A stretch of 57,580 nt of DNA from Bryobacterales bacterium (GCA_022824585.1 JAJDZN010000143.1:1-57580), one strand, 5' to 3'. Counted from the stretch's first letter, positions 42,646 to 54,568 are shown. Made by a program: numbers and translations. The notes: generated by a model from the sequence alone, not told the origin.

Positions 42646-44838
42646 CTAGCGGTTGAACAGGAATGCGTTCGAGTTGACTAGCGCCCAAAGCAGGTCTTGG
42701 GCTTTCGCCGCGCGCCCGGGCGAGCTGCCCAAGTAGGTCACGGCCGCGTCCATTTCGGTCGGCGTCGGCATCCGTCCGAGCGACGCAAGGTACAACTCTT
42801 CGATCAATTCGCGGTCGCCGCGACCCGCAAGGATCCCCTTGGCGATGCGGCCCTCGGGATTGGCGATGGCGTCCGCCAGCGTCGGGCCGTTGACCAGGCT
42901 CATCGCTAGCGGCAGGCTGAGGTCGTTGCGGCGCTCGCACTCGCAGGGCGACTCCCGCTCGGGCCGGCCGAACATGTTCAGGAAGCCTCCCGTGTCCACG
43001 TGTGGGTCGGGCAGCTGCTGGGCGCTGAAATCCTCCGGCACTTCCGGGAAGTCCGGGCGGGAGCCGGTCGCGATCGTCATCGCATCCAGCAGGGACTCGG
43101 CCGTGAGCCGGCGGGGTTGGAAGTGCGAGAAGTTGATCTCGTCGGTTTCATTCCACTCGTTGGTCTCCATCGCCGCTTGGTAGGTGCGCGAGCTGACGAT
43201 GGTCCTGATCAGGTGCTGCAAGTCGAAACCGCTGGCGACGAAGTCCGCCTCGAGAGCATCGAGCAGGGCGGGATTGATCGGCGGGTTGGAACCGCGGATG
43301 TCATCCACCGGCTCGATGATGCCCCGCCCGAAGAAATAGCTCCACACGCGGTTTACGATCGCCTTGGCGAAGTACGGGTTCTTGTCCGAGGTCAGCCAGA
43401 CCGCCAGAGCCTCGCGGCTGTCGCCGAAGGAGCCAATCTCGGGCGTGCCTGCCGAAGCCAGCAGGTATTCGGGCTCGACGGCCTTGTTCGTCTTCGGATG
43501 CAGGAATTCGTTGTTGTCCCGCTTGAGATAGACGATCTGCTCGTCGCTGTCGAAGCCGGGCTTCATGCCCACCGCCGCGAAGAATGCCGCCAGCTGGAAG
43601 TACTGGTTCTGCGTCCAGCGCTCGAACGGGTGGTCGTGGCACTGGGCGCAGACCATGCGGACGCCGAGGAACAGCTGCGTGGTCGTCTCCATGGCCAGTT
43701 TCGGATCGTCGTTGACCCGGTAAAAGTTCGAGGCCGGAGACTGGTAGGTGCTGCCCACCGAGGTGAGCAGCTCGCGCACGAACTCGTCGTAGGGCTGGTT
43801 GTAGGCTATGGCGTCGCGGATCCACTGGCGGAACGCCCACATGCCCTTCTCGCCGAGGTGTTTGCGGTTGGATTGCAACAGGTCGCCCCATTTCAGGGAC
43901 CAGTGATCCACATAGGCGGGGCTGCCCACCAGCTCGTCGATCAACCGCCGGCGCTTGGCACGGGTCGAGTCTGGATCTTCGATGAAAGCGCGCGCCTGCT
44001 CGGGCGTCGGAGGAATGCCCGTCAGGTCCAAGTAGACGCGCCGCGCGAACGCTGCGTCGCTAGACAGCTCGGAAGGCTGGATGTGGAGCCGCTTGAGCTT
44101 GGCGTCGATGTGTTCGTCGATGTAGTTGTTGACGGGCGGATCGTTCCACGTGAATCCCGGGGCCGGGTTGAGCACCGTCAACGGCACTGTGACGAACTTA
44201 CCCTCGTAGCGCACCATGATCGCCGCTTCGCCGATGCGCTCGCCGAGCACCGCCCCGGATTCGTCGATCTTGGCCGTGCTGGTCGAGTTGCTTTGGAGGA
44301 CGGCGAGCTTCGAGACGTCGTGCGACGAGCCGTCACCGTAGTGGGCCACCACGGTGAGCGCTTGGGACTCGCCCGGCTCTTCGAGGAAGATCTCCGTCGG
44401 CTGCACGTCCAGCTTCGTCACCGCGTCGACTTGCGGGTCGCCGAACGGCGCCCCCTGCGATATCCACTCGACGATGGTCTTGAAGGGATCCGAGCCTTCC
44501 TCAAAGCGCAAGCCGCCCTCGTGCGGCACGCGCATGGTCGGCTTGGCCAGCATCAGGCTGGCGGCTGGCACCGCCCGGTTGAAGCGCCGGCCCGAGACCT
44601 CGAACAAGAGGGCGCGGTAATCGAACTCGGCATCGTAGCCGCGTAGCGACAGCTTGAAGCCGTTCTTGCCTTTGGCCGCGCCGTGGCACGCCCCGGCCGT
44701 GCAGCCGGTGTAGTTGAGCACCGGCATCACGTCCCGCAGGAAGGTGACCCGACGCTCGTCCGCGGTTGCCGCTGCAACAGGCGCGGCTGAGGCGGCAAGC
44801 AGAGCCGGTACGGCGATCCATGCGTAGGCTTTCGTCAT
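42646..44838 (-). CDS. DUF1549/DUF1553 protein with c-type-cytochrome-like N-terminus
   Basis: The protein has 730 aa with a signal peptide (MTKAYAWIAVPALLAASAAP). Near the N-terminus lies an unusual heme-like motif C-x4-CH (Cys46, Cys51, His52), then a bacterial Ig-like segment. DUF1549 follows (VYLDLTGIPPTPEQARAFIE ... WGDLLQSNRKHLGEKG) and DUF1553 closes the protein (AIVNRVWSYFFGRGI ... RTIVSSRTYQ). The function of this Planctomycetes-style family is unknown. ATG at 44838 was chosen over 44874: it leaves 19 bases to the previous stop and begins the signal. It is the last gene of a three-gene operon. Confidence 0.88.
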   Translation of the reverse strand: MTKAYAWIAVPALLAASAAPVAAATADERRVTFLRDVMPVLNYTGCTAGACHGAAKGKNGFKLSLRGYDAEFDYRALLFEVSGRRFNRAVPAASLMLAKPTMRVPHEGGLRFEEGSDPFKTIVEWISQGAPFGDPQVDAVTKLDVQPTEIFLEEPGESQALTVVAHYGDGSSHDVSKLAVLQSNSTSTAKIDESGAVLGERIGEAAIMVRYEGKFVTVPLTVLNPAPGFTWNDPPVNNYIDEHIDAKLKRLHIQPSELSSDAAFARRVYLDLTGIPPTPEQARAFIEDPDSTRAKRRRLIDELVGSPAYVDHWSLKWGDLLQSNRKHLGEKGMWAFRQWIRDAIAYNQPYDEFVRELLTSVGSTYQSPASNFYRVNDDPKLAMETTTQLFLGVRMVCAQCHDHPFERWTQNQYFQLAAFFAAVGMKPGFDSDEQIVYLKRDNNEFLHPKTNKAVEPEYLLASAGTPEIGSFGDSREALAVWLTSDKNPYFAKAIVNRVWSYFFGRGIIEPVDDIRGSNPPINPALLDALEADFVASGFDLQHLIRTIVSSRTYQAAMETNEWNETDEINFSHFQPRRLTAESLLDAMTIATGSRPDFPEVPEDFSAQQLPDPHVDTGGFLNMFGRPERESPCECERRNDLSLPLAMSLVNGPTLADAIANPEGRIAKGILAGRGDRELIEELYLASLGRMPTPTEMDAAVTYLGSSPGRAAKAQDLLWALVNSNAFLFNR

Positions 44839-44857
44839 CGTGATCAACTCCCGGCGC

Positions 44858-47233
44858 TTAGCCTGCACCTGCAATTGTAGTACCGTTGCCCTCCACGACG
44901 AGCACCGCTTCGACGGGCGGAATGTTGTAAGGCACGGCTTCCTTGTCGCGGCTTGCCATCACGGACTTGGGCGCTAGCTCCACCAAGTACTCTCCCGGTT
45001 CGACCTCAGACGCTGCCTTGCAGGCCAGCGAGAAGGTCTCTGGACTGCCCGTGATCTTGCTCGTTGCGCAGGCGACGCCGACCGGCAGATTGACCATCTC
45101 GAGTTCGACCTGCGAGTCGAATTCCGGCTCGCGCGCGAAGGTTCCCGAGATTTCGAAGTCCCCGCCCGGGGAGACCGCCACGGGCACCTCCGGCAACCGG
45201 ACATCGTAGCCCTTCACAACATCAACGGTGATTGCCTTGGAGTAGATCGCCATTTCCGCTCCAGCGTGCCGTACCCGTGCTTGGAGAACCAGGTCGAAGC
45301 GCATCTCGGGCGTGCCCATCGTCGTGTTCATCTCGAACGAGCCCTGCTTGTCCCCGGGCTTGATCAGCGCTCCGCCAAGGATTCTCAAGTTTGCGACGGA
45401 CGGGGCATTCGTCACACGGACTGCCGTCACGGCGCTCACGCCGGGCGCGTGCGTCTGGTAGGTCCAGCGGATATCGTGGCGAATCCCTTGGATCAGGCGC
45501 AACGAGCGCTCCGACAGGACCTCGATGGTGGCGGGACCCGGGTCGGCCACCACAGCGTCGATCGCACCGGAGCGGCCCGGAATCCGAACGGGGCGCTGCT
45601 TTGTCCCAGCCACCGGCGTGACCACCGTCGAGGTGCGAACCGGGCGCCGGATCACTCGGCCGTCTTCCGTGCGGCCTTCCGCGTGCAACGAAAGGGCGAT
45701 GGGACCGGGCTCCGCGTCCTCGGAGGCCGATAGCATGAGGCTGCCTCGCAGGGACTGCCGTTGCGTGGTCATGCCGCCGAACTCGGCGGGTATGTTGCCG
45801 CCTTCGACGACAACGCCGGGTGGCAGCCCTGCAGCGATGATCTCTACGGCGCCGTCGTAGCCGCGGCGATCCATCGTCAGAGAGACGCTGGTCGTGCCGC
45901 CCCGCGGGATATTGATCTGGGTGTCGTCTAGGCGGACCATGAAGTCCGCCGGCTGGCGCTGGGCGGCCAGCCGATAGCCATAGCCGGGGCCGCCGCGGCC
46001 CAGCAAGTCTTCGACTGTGACCCGCAGTTCGGTGACGCCATCGGGTATCCGCAGGCCGATTGCCGGATCTCCCAGCGTCTCGGCCCTGGTCGAAATGTTC
46101 GACAGCAGCTCCTCCGGCGGCTGATCGCCGGCGGAGGCGATCTTCTCGCCGTCTTGGTCATAGAGGGCCAGCAGCGTGTAGAGCTGCGAAGTGCCGAGGA
46201 TGGCCGCCTGCGTCTCGATCATCCACTCCTCGCCTGGGCGGACCGGGAGCCTGTAGCTGTCGATCTCGCCCGGGCGGCTCACGCGGCCGTTGACCACCGT
46301 GCCCTCGGTGAGCCGGCGGCGCTTCTTGCCCCTCGGCTCGAGCGTCTCGGGCCGGTCGCCCCGCAGGAACGGCAGCGGCAATCCGCCCCTTTGATCCGGC
46401 AGAGCGGCATGGTCGCCATCGACGCTGACAGTCTCGGGCGCGGAAAGTGTGCCGCCGGAAAGTTCGACCTCCACCTTCTCGCCGGCCTGCCAGCCCAAAG
46501 GGAAGATGGTATCGGCGAACTCCAGCTGGCCCGCCAGCAGGCGGTAGAAGTTGCGGCGCTGCTTGCTGAAGCGGGCGTCGCGCACCTCGACGACGTAGGT
46601 TCCCGTCTCGGGAGCGGCAAACGCAAGGCGGGCGTCGCCGCCAGCGCCGGGCGAGTCATTGGCGCGCGCAACAGGGCGCCCGGCCTCTGAGCGGACGGAC
46701 AGCACGGGGTCGATGGCGGACCCCAGCCGCCGGGCTTCGACTTCCAGGCCGAGCCTCTCGCCGGCCTCGAGAGCGACCTTGTAGAGATCGCGGTCGGCTT
46801 CGCCCAGCGTGCCGTTGATCACCGCGGGCGTCGCCAGTCGTTGAGCACTGGCAGGATCGTCGTTGCGCGGAGCGCGCGGGCGCGTGGACTCGGTTTCCGC
46901 GAACTCGGGGAATCTTGAGACGCTGAACAACCAGGTGTTGCTGCGACCGCTGGCGGTTTCCACAGCCAGCCGGTACGCTCCGGGCGCTGCGTCGGAATCG
47001 ATCTCCAATAGAAACTGCCTGCCCGGGCCCTCCGCGCTGAGCTCGGTGAGCGATCCCGGGATTTCGGAGCGGATCTCGATCTTGTCGCCCAAGCCGGTGC
47101 CCTTAAGGACCAGGCGCACGGCCGCGCCGCGCTGACCGCCTGGCGGGGCCACGCTGGTGAGGGTCGGGCTTGCCTGGAGCGAGAGCGCGAGCAGCGCCGC
47201 CGCGGCCCCGCTTCTGGCGTGCGCAGGCATCAT
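44858..47233 (-). CDS. Large secreted protein with pre-peptidase C-terminal (PPC) domains
   Basis: The protein has 791 aa with a signal peptide. PPC-type beta-sandwich segments are visible, e.g. NGTLGEADRDLYKVALEAGERLGLEVEA with a following ETGTYVVEVRD, and again NGRVSRPGEIDSYRLPVRPGEEW. Several further beta-rich regions follow. No catalytic motif is seen. In this phylum such proteins accompany DUF1549/DUF1553 and DUF1501 genes. Paired ATGs at 47233 and 47230; the first lies four bases after the stop of the WD40 gene, so translation is probably coupled. Confidence 0.8.
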   Translation of the reverse strand: MMPAHARSGAAAALLALSLQASPTLTSVAPPGGQRGAAVRLVLKGTGLGDKIEIRSEIPGSLTELSAEGPGRQFLLEIDSDAAPGAYRLAVETASGRSNTWLFSVSRFPEFAETESTRPRAPRNDDPASAQRLATPAVINGTLGEADRDLYKVALEAGERLGLEVEARRLGSAIDPVLSVRSEAGRPVARANDSPGAGGDARLAFAAPETGTYVVEVRDARFSKQRRNFYRLLAGQLEFADTIFPLGWQAGEKVEVELSGGTLSAPETVSVDGDHAALPDQRGGLPLPFLRGDRPETLEPRGKKRRRLTEGTVVNGRVSRPGEIDSYRLPVRPGEEWMIETQAAILGTSQLYTLLALYDQDGEKIASAGDQPPEELLSNISTRAETLGDPAIGLRIPDGVTELRVTVEDLLGRGGPGYGYRLAAQRQPADFMVRLDDTQINIPRGGTTSVSLTMDRRGYDGAVEIIAAGLPPGVVVEGGNIPAEFGGMTTQRQSLRGSLMLSASEDAEPGPIALSLHAEGRTEDGRVIRRPVRTSTVVTPVAGTKQRPVRIPGRSGAIDAVVADPGPATIEVLSERSLRLIQGIRHDIRWTYQTHAPGVSAVTAVRVTNAPSVANLRILGGALIKPGDKQGSFEMNTTMGTPEMRFDLVLQARVRHAGAEMAIYSKAITVDVVKGYDVRLPEVPVAVSPGGDFEISGTFAREPEFDSQVELEMVNLPVGVACATSKITGSPETFSLACKAASEVEPGEYLVELAPKSVMASRDKEAVPYNIPPVEAVLVVEGNGTTIAGAG

Positions 47234-47237
47234 CGGA

Positions 47238-48611
47238 TCATCCCGCGTCTTGGCCGTCGCTTGCGCTCGCAGCTTGCTGGAGAGGTACCGGTACGAACGA
47301 TCGCACTTCCTCGCCGCTGCGGGCTTCGAAGATCCGCACCACGCCGTCGAATCCTCCCGTGGCCAGCCAATTGCCATCCGGGTGGAACGCGATCACGAAA
47401 ATCCCGCCGTCATGTCCCCTGCAGGAGGAGACGCGCTGGCCGGTCTCGCTGTTGTACACGGGCACCTCGCCCGCGACGCCGCCGACTGCCGCCAGCGAGC
47501 CGTCCGGGCTGAACGCCAACGCGAAGATCTTGCCGTCCTGCTCTTCATACCTGCGTACCAGGGTGGAGTCGTCGGCGATCTTGAGGGCGCGCGGCCGGTC
47601 CATCGTGTAGAGGTACGGAACCCTGTCCTCGCCGCCTACCAGCACATAGTCCCTGCGCGGATGGCGGGCCACCGCGTACAGCTTGTCCCGCAAGAAGTTG
47701 ACGTTCTCTTGGAACGCACCGGTGGCGGCGTCGGCCAGCTTGGCGGCCCGGTCTCGGCCGACCGACACGATCCGCTTGCCATCAATCCCGAAAACCACCT
47801 GCAGCACCCAGTCCTCGTGGTGGCCAGCCTTGTAGATCTCCTGGCCGGTCTCCACCGCAACCATCCGAACGTTCTTGTCAGCGGCACCGAAGACCGCGTG
47901 CTTGCCATCCGGCGAAAGGTCGCCCGCGAACAGCGTGTCGGCCGTGGAAGTCACCGACCGGACCAGTTGCCGCGACTCCAGGTCCCACACCTGCAGCTCG
48001 CCGAACCGCGCCGGCGTGCCGCCGATCGCTACCAAGCGCTTGCCATCGGCCGAGAAGTGAATGGAGTGAATCTTGTCCGAGCGGCCCAACAGACGTGCTT
48101 CGATCCCCGATCCATCGACCCGATGCAGCAGGATCTCTTTGAAGCCGCCCACCGCCAGCGTTCCGCCGTCCGGCGAGAACGCCATGCCCGTGATCGTGGG
48201 AGCCTGGGCGTACACCGGCGGCTCCGTGGGAGCCTGGGGCGCCTTAGCCTCGGCGGGCGTGTCGTCCTCGGCCCCCTCGCGGACCCAGCGGGTCAGCAGA
48301 TCGACCGCCTCGGGAGCCAGTTGCGCTCCCCCCATCGGCATGCGGGGCTCCAGCTTGCCGGTCACCAAGCTGACCAGCGTGCTGCTGTCGGGAGAGCCCT
48401 TCACAAGCGCGCTTCCGTGCTTGGCGCCGCCCTTGAGAATGCCCTCGTACGTGGTGATGTCCAGCCCGCTGAGCTTGTTGGCCGGCTGGTGGCACCCGGA
48501 GCAGTGCACCTGCAGCAGCGGGCGGACTTCGTTGTAATAGCTGGCAGGCTCGGCCGCGCCCAGAGCCGCCAGGCTGCCGGCTGCGGCGAGGATCGGGCCG
48601 AGAATTCGCAT
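47238..48611 (-). CDS. c-type cytochrome - WD40 repeat protein
   Basis: The protein has 457 aa with a signal peptide. A cytochrome domain (PSCyt1-like) carries the heme motif CSGCH (Cys37, Cys40, His41) and the downstream Met in PRMPMGG. From about residue 135, WD40-type repeats form a beta-propeller: TGMAFSPDGGTLAVGG, IHFSADGKRLVAIGG, LAFSPDGSLAAVGG, IAFHPDGNWLATGG. It is probably periplasmic or outer-membrane associated. I use ATG at 48611, because the upstream ATG at 48632 lies within the -10 box of the promoter. First gene of the operon with the PPC and DUF1549 proteins. Confidence 0.87.
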   Translation of the reverse strand: MRILGPILAAAGSLAALGAAEPASYYNEVRPLLQVHCSGCHQPANKLSGLDITTYEGILKGGAKHGSALVKGSPDSSTLVSLVTGKLEPRMPMGGAQLAPEAVDLLTRWVREGAEDDTPAEAKAPQAPTEPPVYAQAPTITGMAFSPDGGTLAVGGFKEILLHRVDGSGIEARLLGRSDKIHSIHFSADGKRLVAIGGTPARFGELQVWDLESRQLVRSVTSTADTLFAGDLSPDGKHAVFGAADKNVRMVAVETGQEIYKAGHHEDWVLQVVFGIDGKRIVSVGRDRAAKLADAATGAFQENVNFLRDKLYAVARHPRRDYVLVGGEDRVPYLYTMDRPRALKIADDSTLVRRYEEQDGKIFALAFSPDGSLAAVGGVAGEVPVYNSETGQRVSSCRGHDGGIFVIAFHPDGNWLATGGFDGVVRIFEARSGEEVRSFVPVPLQQAASASDGQDAG

Positions 48612-48630
48612 GGCGGATCGCACCGGCAAC

Positions 48631-48660
48631 ATTGTAGAGTGATTCCCTGGATTTACTCAA
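48631..48660 (-). promoter_or_regulatory. Promoter for the WD40-PPC-DUF1549 operon
   Basis: On the minus strand TTGAGT (48660-48655) and TACAAT (48636-48631) are 18 bases apart. The predicted start near 48624 leaves only about 13 bases before the ATG at 48611, a short leader. Supported by spacing and a five-of-six match at -10. Confidence 0.45.
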
Positions 48661-48760
48661 CCATCGCGGCCAGAATTGAACCGGTTCGGGCGTTCCGTGC
48701 GTCTGAGTAAGTGACGGTATACTAGCGTTGTCTGGCTGGTTGCCGAGAGGTGATCCCATA

Positions 48761-48988
48761 ATGAGCAATCAATTTCCATGCTTCGTCATCGGCCTTGGCC
48801 TAGGCGCCATCGTCGGTTTGGTAGTGGCCCCGAAGCGGGGCGCGGAGACCCGCGAGGCCCTGCGCGACACCGCCGACTCGGTTGTGGAAAAAGGACGGGA
48901 GCTGGTCGAATCGCAGCGCGATCATATCGAATCGGCCGTAGATGCGGGCGTTTCGGCATACCGCCGCGTAGTGGGCGATCTGGGCTGA
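48761..48988 (+). CDS. YtxH-domain small membrane protein
   Basis: The protein has 75 aa. A glycine-rich hydrophobic segment (FVIGLGLGAIVGLVVAPKRG) is followed by an amphipathic charged helix, the YtxH/gas-vesicle-like layout. GAGAGGTGAT lies upstream of the ATG. The role is unknown; such proteins are general-stress envelope factors. A second envelope protein follows 36 bases downstream, and the two look like a unit. A TATACT box at 48718-48723 is a weak promoter candidate. Confidence 0.8.
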   Translation: MSNQFPCFVIGLGLGAIVGLVVAPKRGAETREALRDTADSVVEKGRELVESQRDHIESAVDAGVSAYRRVVGDLG

Positions 48989-49024
48989 GTGGCTGGCAGA
49001 CTTGCGCTTTAGACGGGGCCATTG

Positions 49025-49543
49025 ATGCAGGGGCTAGGAGATGCTCAGCCGCTGATGCTGGCCATCGCGGTATTCGCCGGTTTGGTCGCAGTTGCCATGG
49101 TCGCCTTGGCCTGCTGCGCCTACGGCGCTTGGAAGGTCGCTAGGCGGGTCGAGGCTCGCTCCATGGAATTCTTCGACGAGTGGCAGCCGGTTGCCGCCGA
49201 AGCCACGGAGACCGTGCGGAACTTCGCCGAGCAGTCCGGCGAGCTGCTCTCGCGGCTGAACAGCCTCACGGCGAACTTGCAAAAGCAATCCATGCAAGTC
49301 GAAGCCTCGCTCGCCAGCTTGGCTGAGGTCGCGCAGCGCAATGCCGAGAGCGTCGATGCCACCGTGCAGACGACGCTGGAGCGGTTCAACGCCGCCACGG
49401 ACACGTTCAACCAGGCCGTGCGCGTGCCGGCCACCCAGCTGCGCGCCATCGGGGCGGGGCTGTCAGCCGCGATGCGTAACCTCGCCAGCGGCCGCCAGCG
49501 TGACCCGGCGCGAATCTCCGCCGACGAGGAAATGTTCCTCTAA
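49025..49543 (+). CDS. DUF948-like membrane protein with long helical domain
   Basis: The protein has 172 aa. One transmembrane helix (around residues 9-32, LMLAIAVFAGLVAVAMVALACC) is followed by a charged amphipathic region of about 130 residues that is probably coiled coil, with heptad-like Leu, Val and Ala spacing. No enzymatic motif. DUF948-like proteins are often next to YtxH proteins in bacteria, as here. I use the ATG at 49025 rather than TTG at 49022. Confidence 0.75.
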   Translation: MQGLGDAQPLMLAIAVFAGLVAVAMVALACCAYGAWKVARRVEARSMEFFDEWQPVAAEATETVRNFAEQSGELLSRLNSLTANLQKQSMQVEASLASLAEVAQRNAESVDATVQTTLERFNAATDTFNQAVRVPATQLRAIGAGLSAAMRNLASGRQRDPARISADEEMFL

Positions 49544-49582
49544 GCCGGGGGCCAGTCATCATCAGCAATCGGAGAGAGCGGT

Positions 49583-50740
49583 TTGAAACCCAAGGAACAG
49601 ACATCCACATCCCGTCCCAGCTACCGCGTGGCGTTGCTAGGCACCAAGTTCATGGGCAAGGCCCACAGCCAGGGCTACCGCAACGTCAACATGTACTTCG
49701 CGGACGCTCCCCGTCTCGAGCAGGTCGTGATCTGCGGGCGCAACCCCGACGAGACCGAGCAGGCGCGCGACGCCTTCGGCTGGCAGGAGGCCTCCACTGA
49801 CTGGCAAGCGGTCGTGGCGCGCGACGACATTGACATCATTGACGTTGTGACGCCCGGACACCTGCACTGCGCCATGGCCGTGGCCGCCGCTGAGGCCGGC
49901 AAGCACGTCATCTGCGAGAAGCCGCTGGCCAACACCCTGGACGAAGCCAGGCAGATGCTCGCTGCCGCGGAGAGTGCGGGCGTGCGCCACCTTGTCATGC
50001 ACAACTACCGGCGCGTTCCGGCTGTGGCGCTGGCCAAGCGGATGGTGGAAGACGGCCGCATCGGCGACATCTACCATTTCCGGGCTCGCTACCTGCAAGA
50101 CTGGGCCACGACGCCCGGCTTGGAGCTTGTGTGGCGCTTCGATGCCAAGCAGGCCGGCAGCGGCGCGCTCGGCGATCTGGGTGCGCACGTGATCGACCTG
50201 GGACGCTACCTGTGCGGCGAGATCGCCGAACTGGCGGGCACCGAAGAGACATTTGTCAAGCAGCGCCCCGCTGCGGCCGGCTCCCAGGAGATGGCCGACG
50301 TCACGGTCGACGACGCGGCCGCGCTGTGCGTGCGGTTCGAGAACGGCGCGATCGGCACCATCGAGGCGTCCCGCTTCGCGCCCGGCAGGAAGAACCACAA
50401 CACCTTCGAGATCAACGGCAGCAGGGGCTCGCTCAGCTTCGATCTGGAGAACCTCAACAACCTGCGCTTCTACTCTGTGGAAGATGCCGGGGATGTGCAG
50501 GGTTTCCACGAGATCATCGCGTGTTCGCTGGGCAAGCACCCGTATGCCGACAATTGGTGGTTCGACGGGCACCTGATCGGCTACGAGCACAGCTTCACGC
50601 ACACCATCTACGACTGGATCCAGGCGGTTGCGGCGGGCGAGCCGACACATCCCGACTTCGGCGACGGCGTGCGCAACCAAGAGGTCTTGGACGCAGCGGC
50701 CAGGGCGTTCGCGAGCCGGCGCTGGGAGAGCGTCGGCTAG
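49583..50740 (+). CDS. Cytoplasmic Gfo/Idh/MocA family oxidoreductase
   Basis: The protein has 385 aa, with no signal peptide, unlike the family member at 39240-40403. The NAD(P)-binding motif VALLGTKFMGKAHSQGY and ICEKPLANTLDEAR with the catalytic Lys are intact, and the C-terminal domain has GALGDLGAHVIDLGRYLCG. Likely a sugar or inositol dehydrogenase. The start is TTG at 49583, well supported by GGAGAGAG five bases before it. A strong hairpin follows the stop. Confidence 0.9.
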   Translation: MKPKEQTSTSRPSYRVALLGTKFMGKAHSQGYRNVNMYFADAPRLEQVVICGRNPDETEQARDAFGWQEASTDWQAVVARDDIDIIDVVTPGHLHCAMAVAAAEAGKHVICEKPLANTLDEARQMLAAAESAGVRHLVMHNYRRVPAVALAKRMVEDGRIGDIYHFRARYLQDWATTPGLELVWRFDAKQAGSGALGDLGAHVIDLGRYLCGEIAELAGTEETFVKQRPAAAGSQEMADVTVDDAAALCVRFENGAIGTIEASRFAPGRKNHNTFEINGSRGSLSFDLENLNNLRFYSVEDAGDVQGFHEIIACSLGKHPYADNWWFDGHLIGYEHSFTHTIYDWIQAVAAGEPTHPDFGDGVRNQEVLDAAARAFASRRWESVG

Positions 50741-50747
50741 GCGCGCG

Positions 50748-50768
50748 GCGCCCGCCTTCGACGGGCGC
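50748..50768 (+). terminator. GC-rich hairpin after the Gfo/Idh/MocA gene
   Basis: A perfect 7-bp stem (GCGCCCG / CGGGCGC) with a 7-base loop begins 7 bases after the stop. There is no T-run, so it may be a Rho-independent terminator of the T-less type or an mRNA-end stabiliser. Confidence 0.45.
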
Positions 50769-50790
50769 TAGGCCGTGCTGTAATAAGAAA

Positions 50791-51564
50791 TTGCGCATCG
50801 CCACTTGGAATATCAACGGCCTTCGTGCACGGCTCGAATACGTCCTGCACTGGCTTGGCGCCCGGCAGCCTGACGTCGTCGGGCTGCAAGAACTCAAGAT
50901 GCTCGACGAGCAGTTCCCGGCGGCCGAGTTCGAGGCGGCCGGCTACCGCTCGATCACACACGGCCAGAAAGCTTGGAACGGAGTGGCGATCTTGAGCCGG
51001 CAGGAAGCGCAAGTGCGGCAGGTGGGCTTGCCGGGCCAGGAAGACTTCGGCTCGCGCCTGCTCACTGCGGACGTGGCGGGACTTCGCTTCACGACCGTGT
51101 ACGTGCCCAACGGCAAGAGCCTCGAACACCCCGACTTCGAGCGCAAGCTGGCTTGGCTGGACGCGCTCGCGCAGCACTTCGCCGCGGGCCACTCGCCTGG
51201 CGACCAAGCCGTGCTGTGCGGCGACTTCAACATCGTGCCTGAAGCGCTCGACTCGTGGGACGAGGAACGACTGGCCGGCAGCATCTTCCACACGGAATCC
51301 GAGCGGGGGCGTTTTGCGTACTTGCTAGAATGGGGGCTGATCGACTTGTTTCGCCACCATCATCCCGGCGAGAAAATGTTCTCTTGGTGGGACTATCGCG
51401 CCGGTTCGTTCTACCGCAACCACGGATTGAGGATCGACTTCCTGCTCGGCACAAAGGCCATCGCCGATCGGCTCGCTGCAGCGCGCGTGGATCGCGACTA
51501 TCGCAAGAAGGTGGACGGCCTGACGGCCTCCGACCACGCTCCCGTGATCGCGGACCTGAATTGA
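50791..51564 (+). CDS. xth: Exonuclease III (AP endonuclease family 1)
   Basis: The enzyme cleaves DNA at abasic sites and has 3'-5' exonuclease activity in base-excision repair. With TTG at 50791 the protein has 257 aa and begins LRIATWNINGLRAR, the expected family start; upstream sequence in this frame belongs to the oxidoreductase gene. Catalytic motifs: LQELK (Glu), VYVPNGK, CGDFNIVP (Asp/Asn), and the C-terminal SDHAPVI (Asp/His). Its ribosome site is weak. Confidence 0.93.
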   Translation: MRIATWNINGLRARLEYVLHWLGARQPDVVGLQELKMLDEQFPAAEFEAAGYRSITHGQKAWNGVAILSRQEAQVRQVGLPGQEDFGSRLLTADVAGLRFTTVYVPNGKSLEHPDFERKLAWLDALAQHFAAGHSPGDQAVLCGDFNIVPEALDSWDEERLAGSIFHTESERGRFAYLLEWGLIDLFRHHHPGEKMFSWWDYRAGSFYRNHGLRIDFLLGTKAIADRLAAARVDRDYRKKVDGLTASDHAPVIADLN

Positions 51565-51610
51565 ACTGCGGGCTTCTGTGCGAATCTGACTAGAGGGGTC
51601 TATTCAACGA

Positions 51611-52390
51611 ATGATGCGTAGCAGCAGATGCATTCGCGCCTTGCTGGCAGTGGCCGCGCTGGGCTTGTGCCCTCTCGGCCTGCTCGGCCAGCAGGACCAG
51701 TCCCAACAGCGGCGCAATCCCCGCACGGAGTTCGAGCGGTTCTCCTTCGGGGTCCGCCTGGGCTACCACATCACCGCCCAGATCACCGAGGGCACGCACG
51801 ACTTCACCAGCACGACCACCAATCCCCCGACGCTGTTCAAGACCACTTCCGAGCCGCAGCAGGATGCTTGGGGCGTTGGTGCGGGAGCGCAATTCAACCT
51901 GTTGCCGCGATGGGGCCTGACGGTTGACCTGATTGCCCACAGCGTCCGCTTCAAGACCGGCACGCGGGTCGAGCGCCGGGAGACGCCCACGCGAGGGCGC
52001 CAGCTTCTGTCGAACGAATTCATCGTGACTGAGGGCAATCACTGGGATATCCCGGTTCTGGCCCGCTACTACCTCAACGGTCCGCGCCAGCGGGTGCGCC
52101 CGTTTTTTTCGGGCGGCGTCGGCCTGCGCATGGTGCGCAATGCCAAGGCCACGCGTGAGATCGCCGACATCGATGGCGGGGAGAGCGAGTTCGTAACCGT
52201 CACCCCCGATGTGGTGACGGACAGCACGATGGCGCTGATCGGCGGAATCGGCTTCGAGCTGATCGACGACGTCAACCTCAAGCTGAGCGTCGAGGGGCGC
52301 TACATGCGCTGGCAGCAAAAGACCTTCGAAATCGGACTGGCCAATACCCTGCGCAACCACGTCGAGATCGTCTTGGGGCTGTCCTTCTAG
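51611..52390 (+). CDS. Secreted outer-membrane beta-barrel protein
   Basis: The protein has 259 aa with a signal peptide ending LLGQQ. The sequence alternates as expected for beta-strands ([52 protein letters not shown]) and ends in a Phe (VLGLSF), the usual C-terminal signal for outer-membrane insertion. It is probably an OmpA/OmpW-like small barrel of unknown cargo. Confidence 0.75.
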   Translation: MMRSSRCIRALLAVAALGLCPLGLLGQQDQSQQRRNPRTEFERFSFGVRLGYHITAQITEGTHDFTSTTTNPPTLFKTTSEPQQDAWGVGAGAQFNLLPRWGLTVDLIAHSVRFKTGTRVERRETPTRGRQLLSNEFIVTEGNHWDIPVLARYYLNGPRQRVRPFFSGGVGLRMVRNAKATREIADIDGGESEFVTVTPDVVTDSTMALIGGIGFELIDDVNLKLSVEGRYMRWQQKTFEIGLANTLRNHVEIVLGLSF

Positions 52391-52455
52391 CGCCCGGCGG
52401 AGATCGGAAGCGGCATCGTCCGGGGGACGCTCGTCACAGGTACGCTTGGAAGACG

Positions 52456-54549
<2,094 letters not shown>

Positions 54550-54568
54550 CGGCCTCAGCGGAGCGAGC

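Noticed and set aside
43000..44646. Long plus-strand frame inside the DUF1549 gene
   Set aside because: It is antisense to a gene with clear family motifs and has the Arg/Val/Asp-rich composition of a GC-rich shadow frame.
48632..48634. ATG at 48632 as start of the WD40 gene
   Set aside because: It overlaps the -10 box of the best promoter; the ATG at 48611 begins the signal peptide.
47157..48710. Long plus-strand frame over the WD40 gene
   Set aside because: It is antisense to recognisable WD40 and cytochrome motifs and has no family features.
50131..50790. Long N-terminal extension of exonuclease III
   Set aside because: This frame lies inside the Gfo/Idh/MocA gene in another frame and its composition (Arg-rich) is that of a shadow; the family start is at the TTG at 50791.
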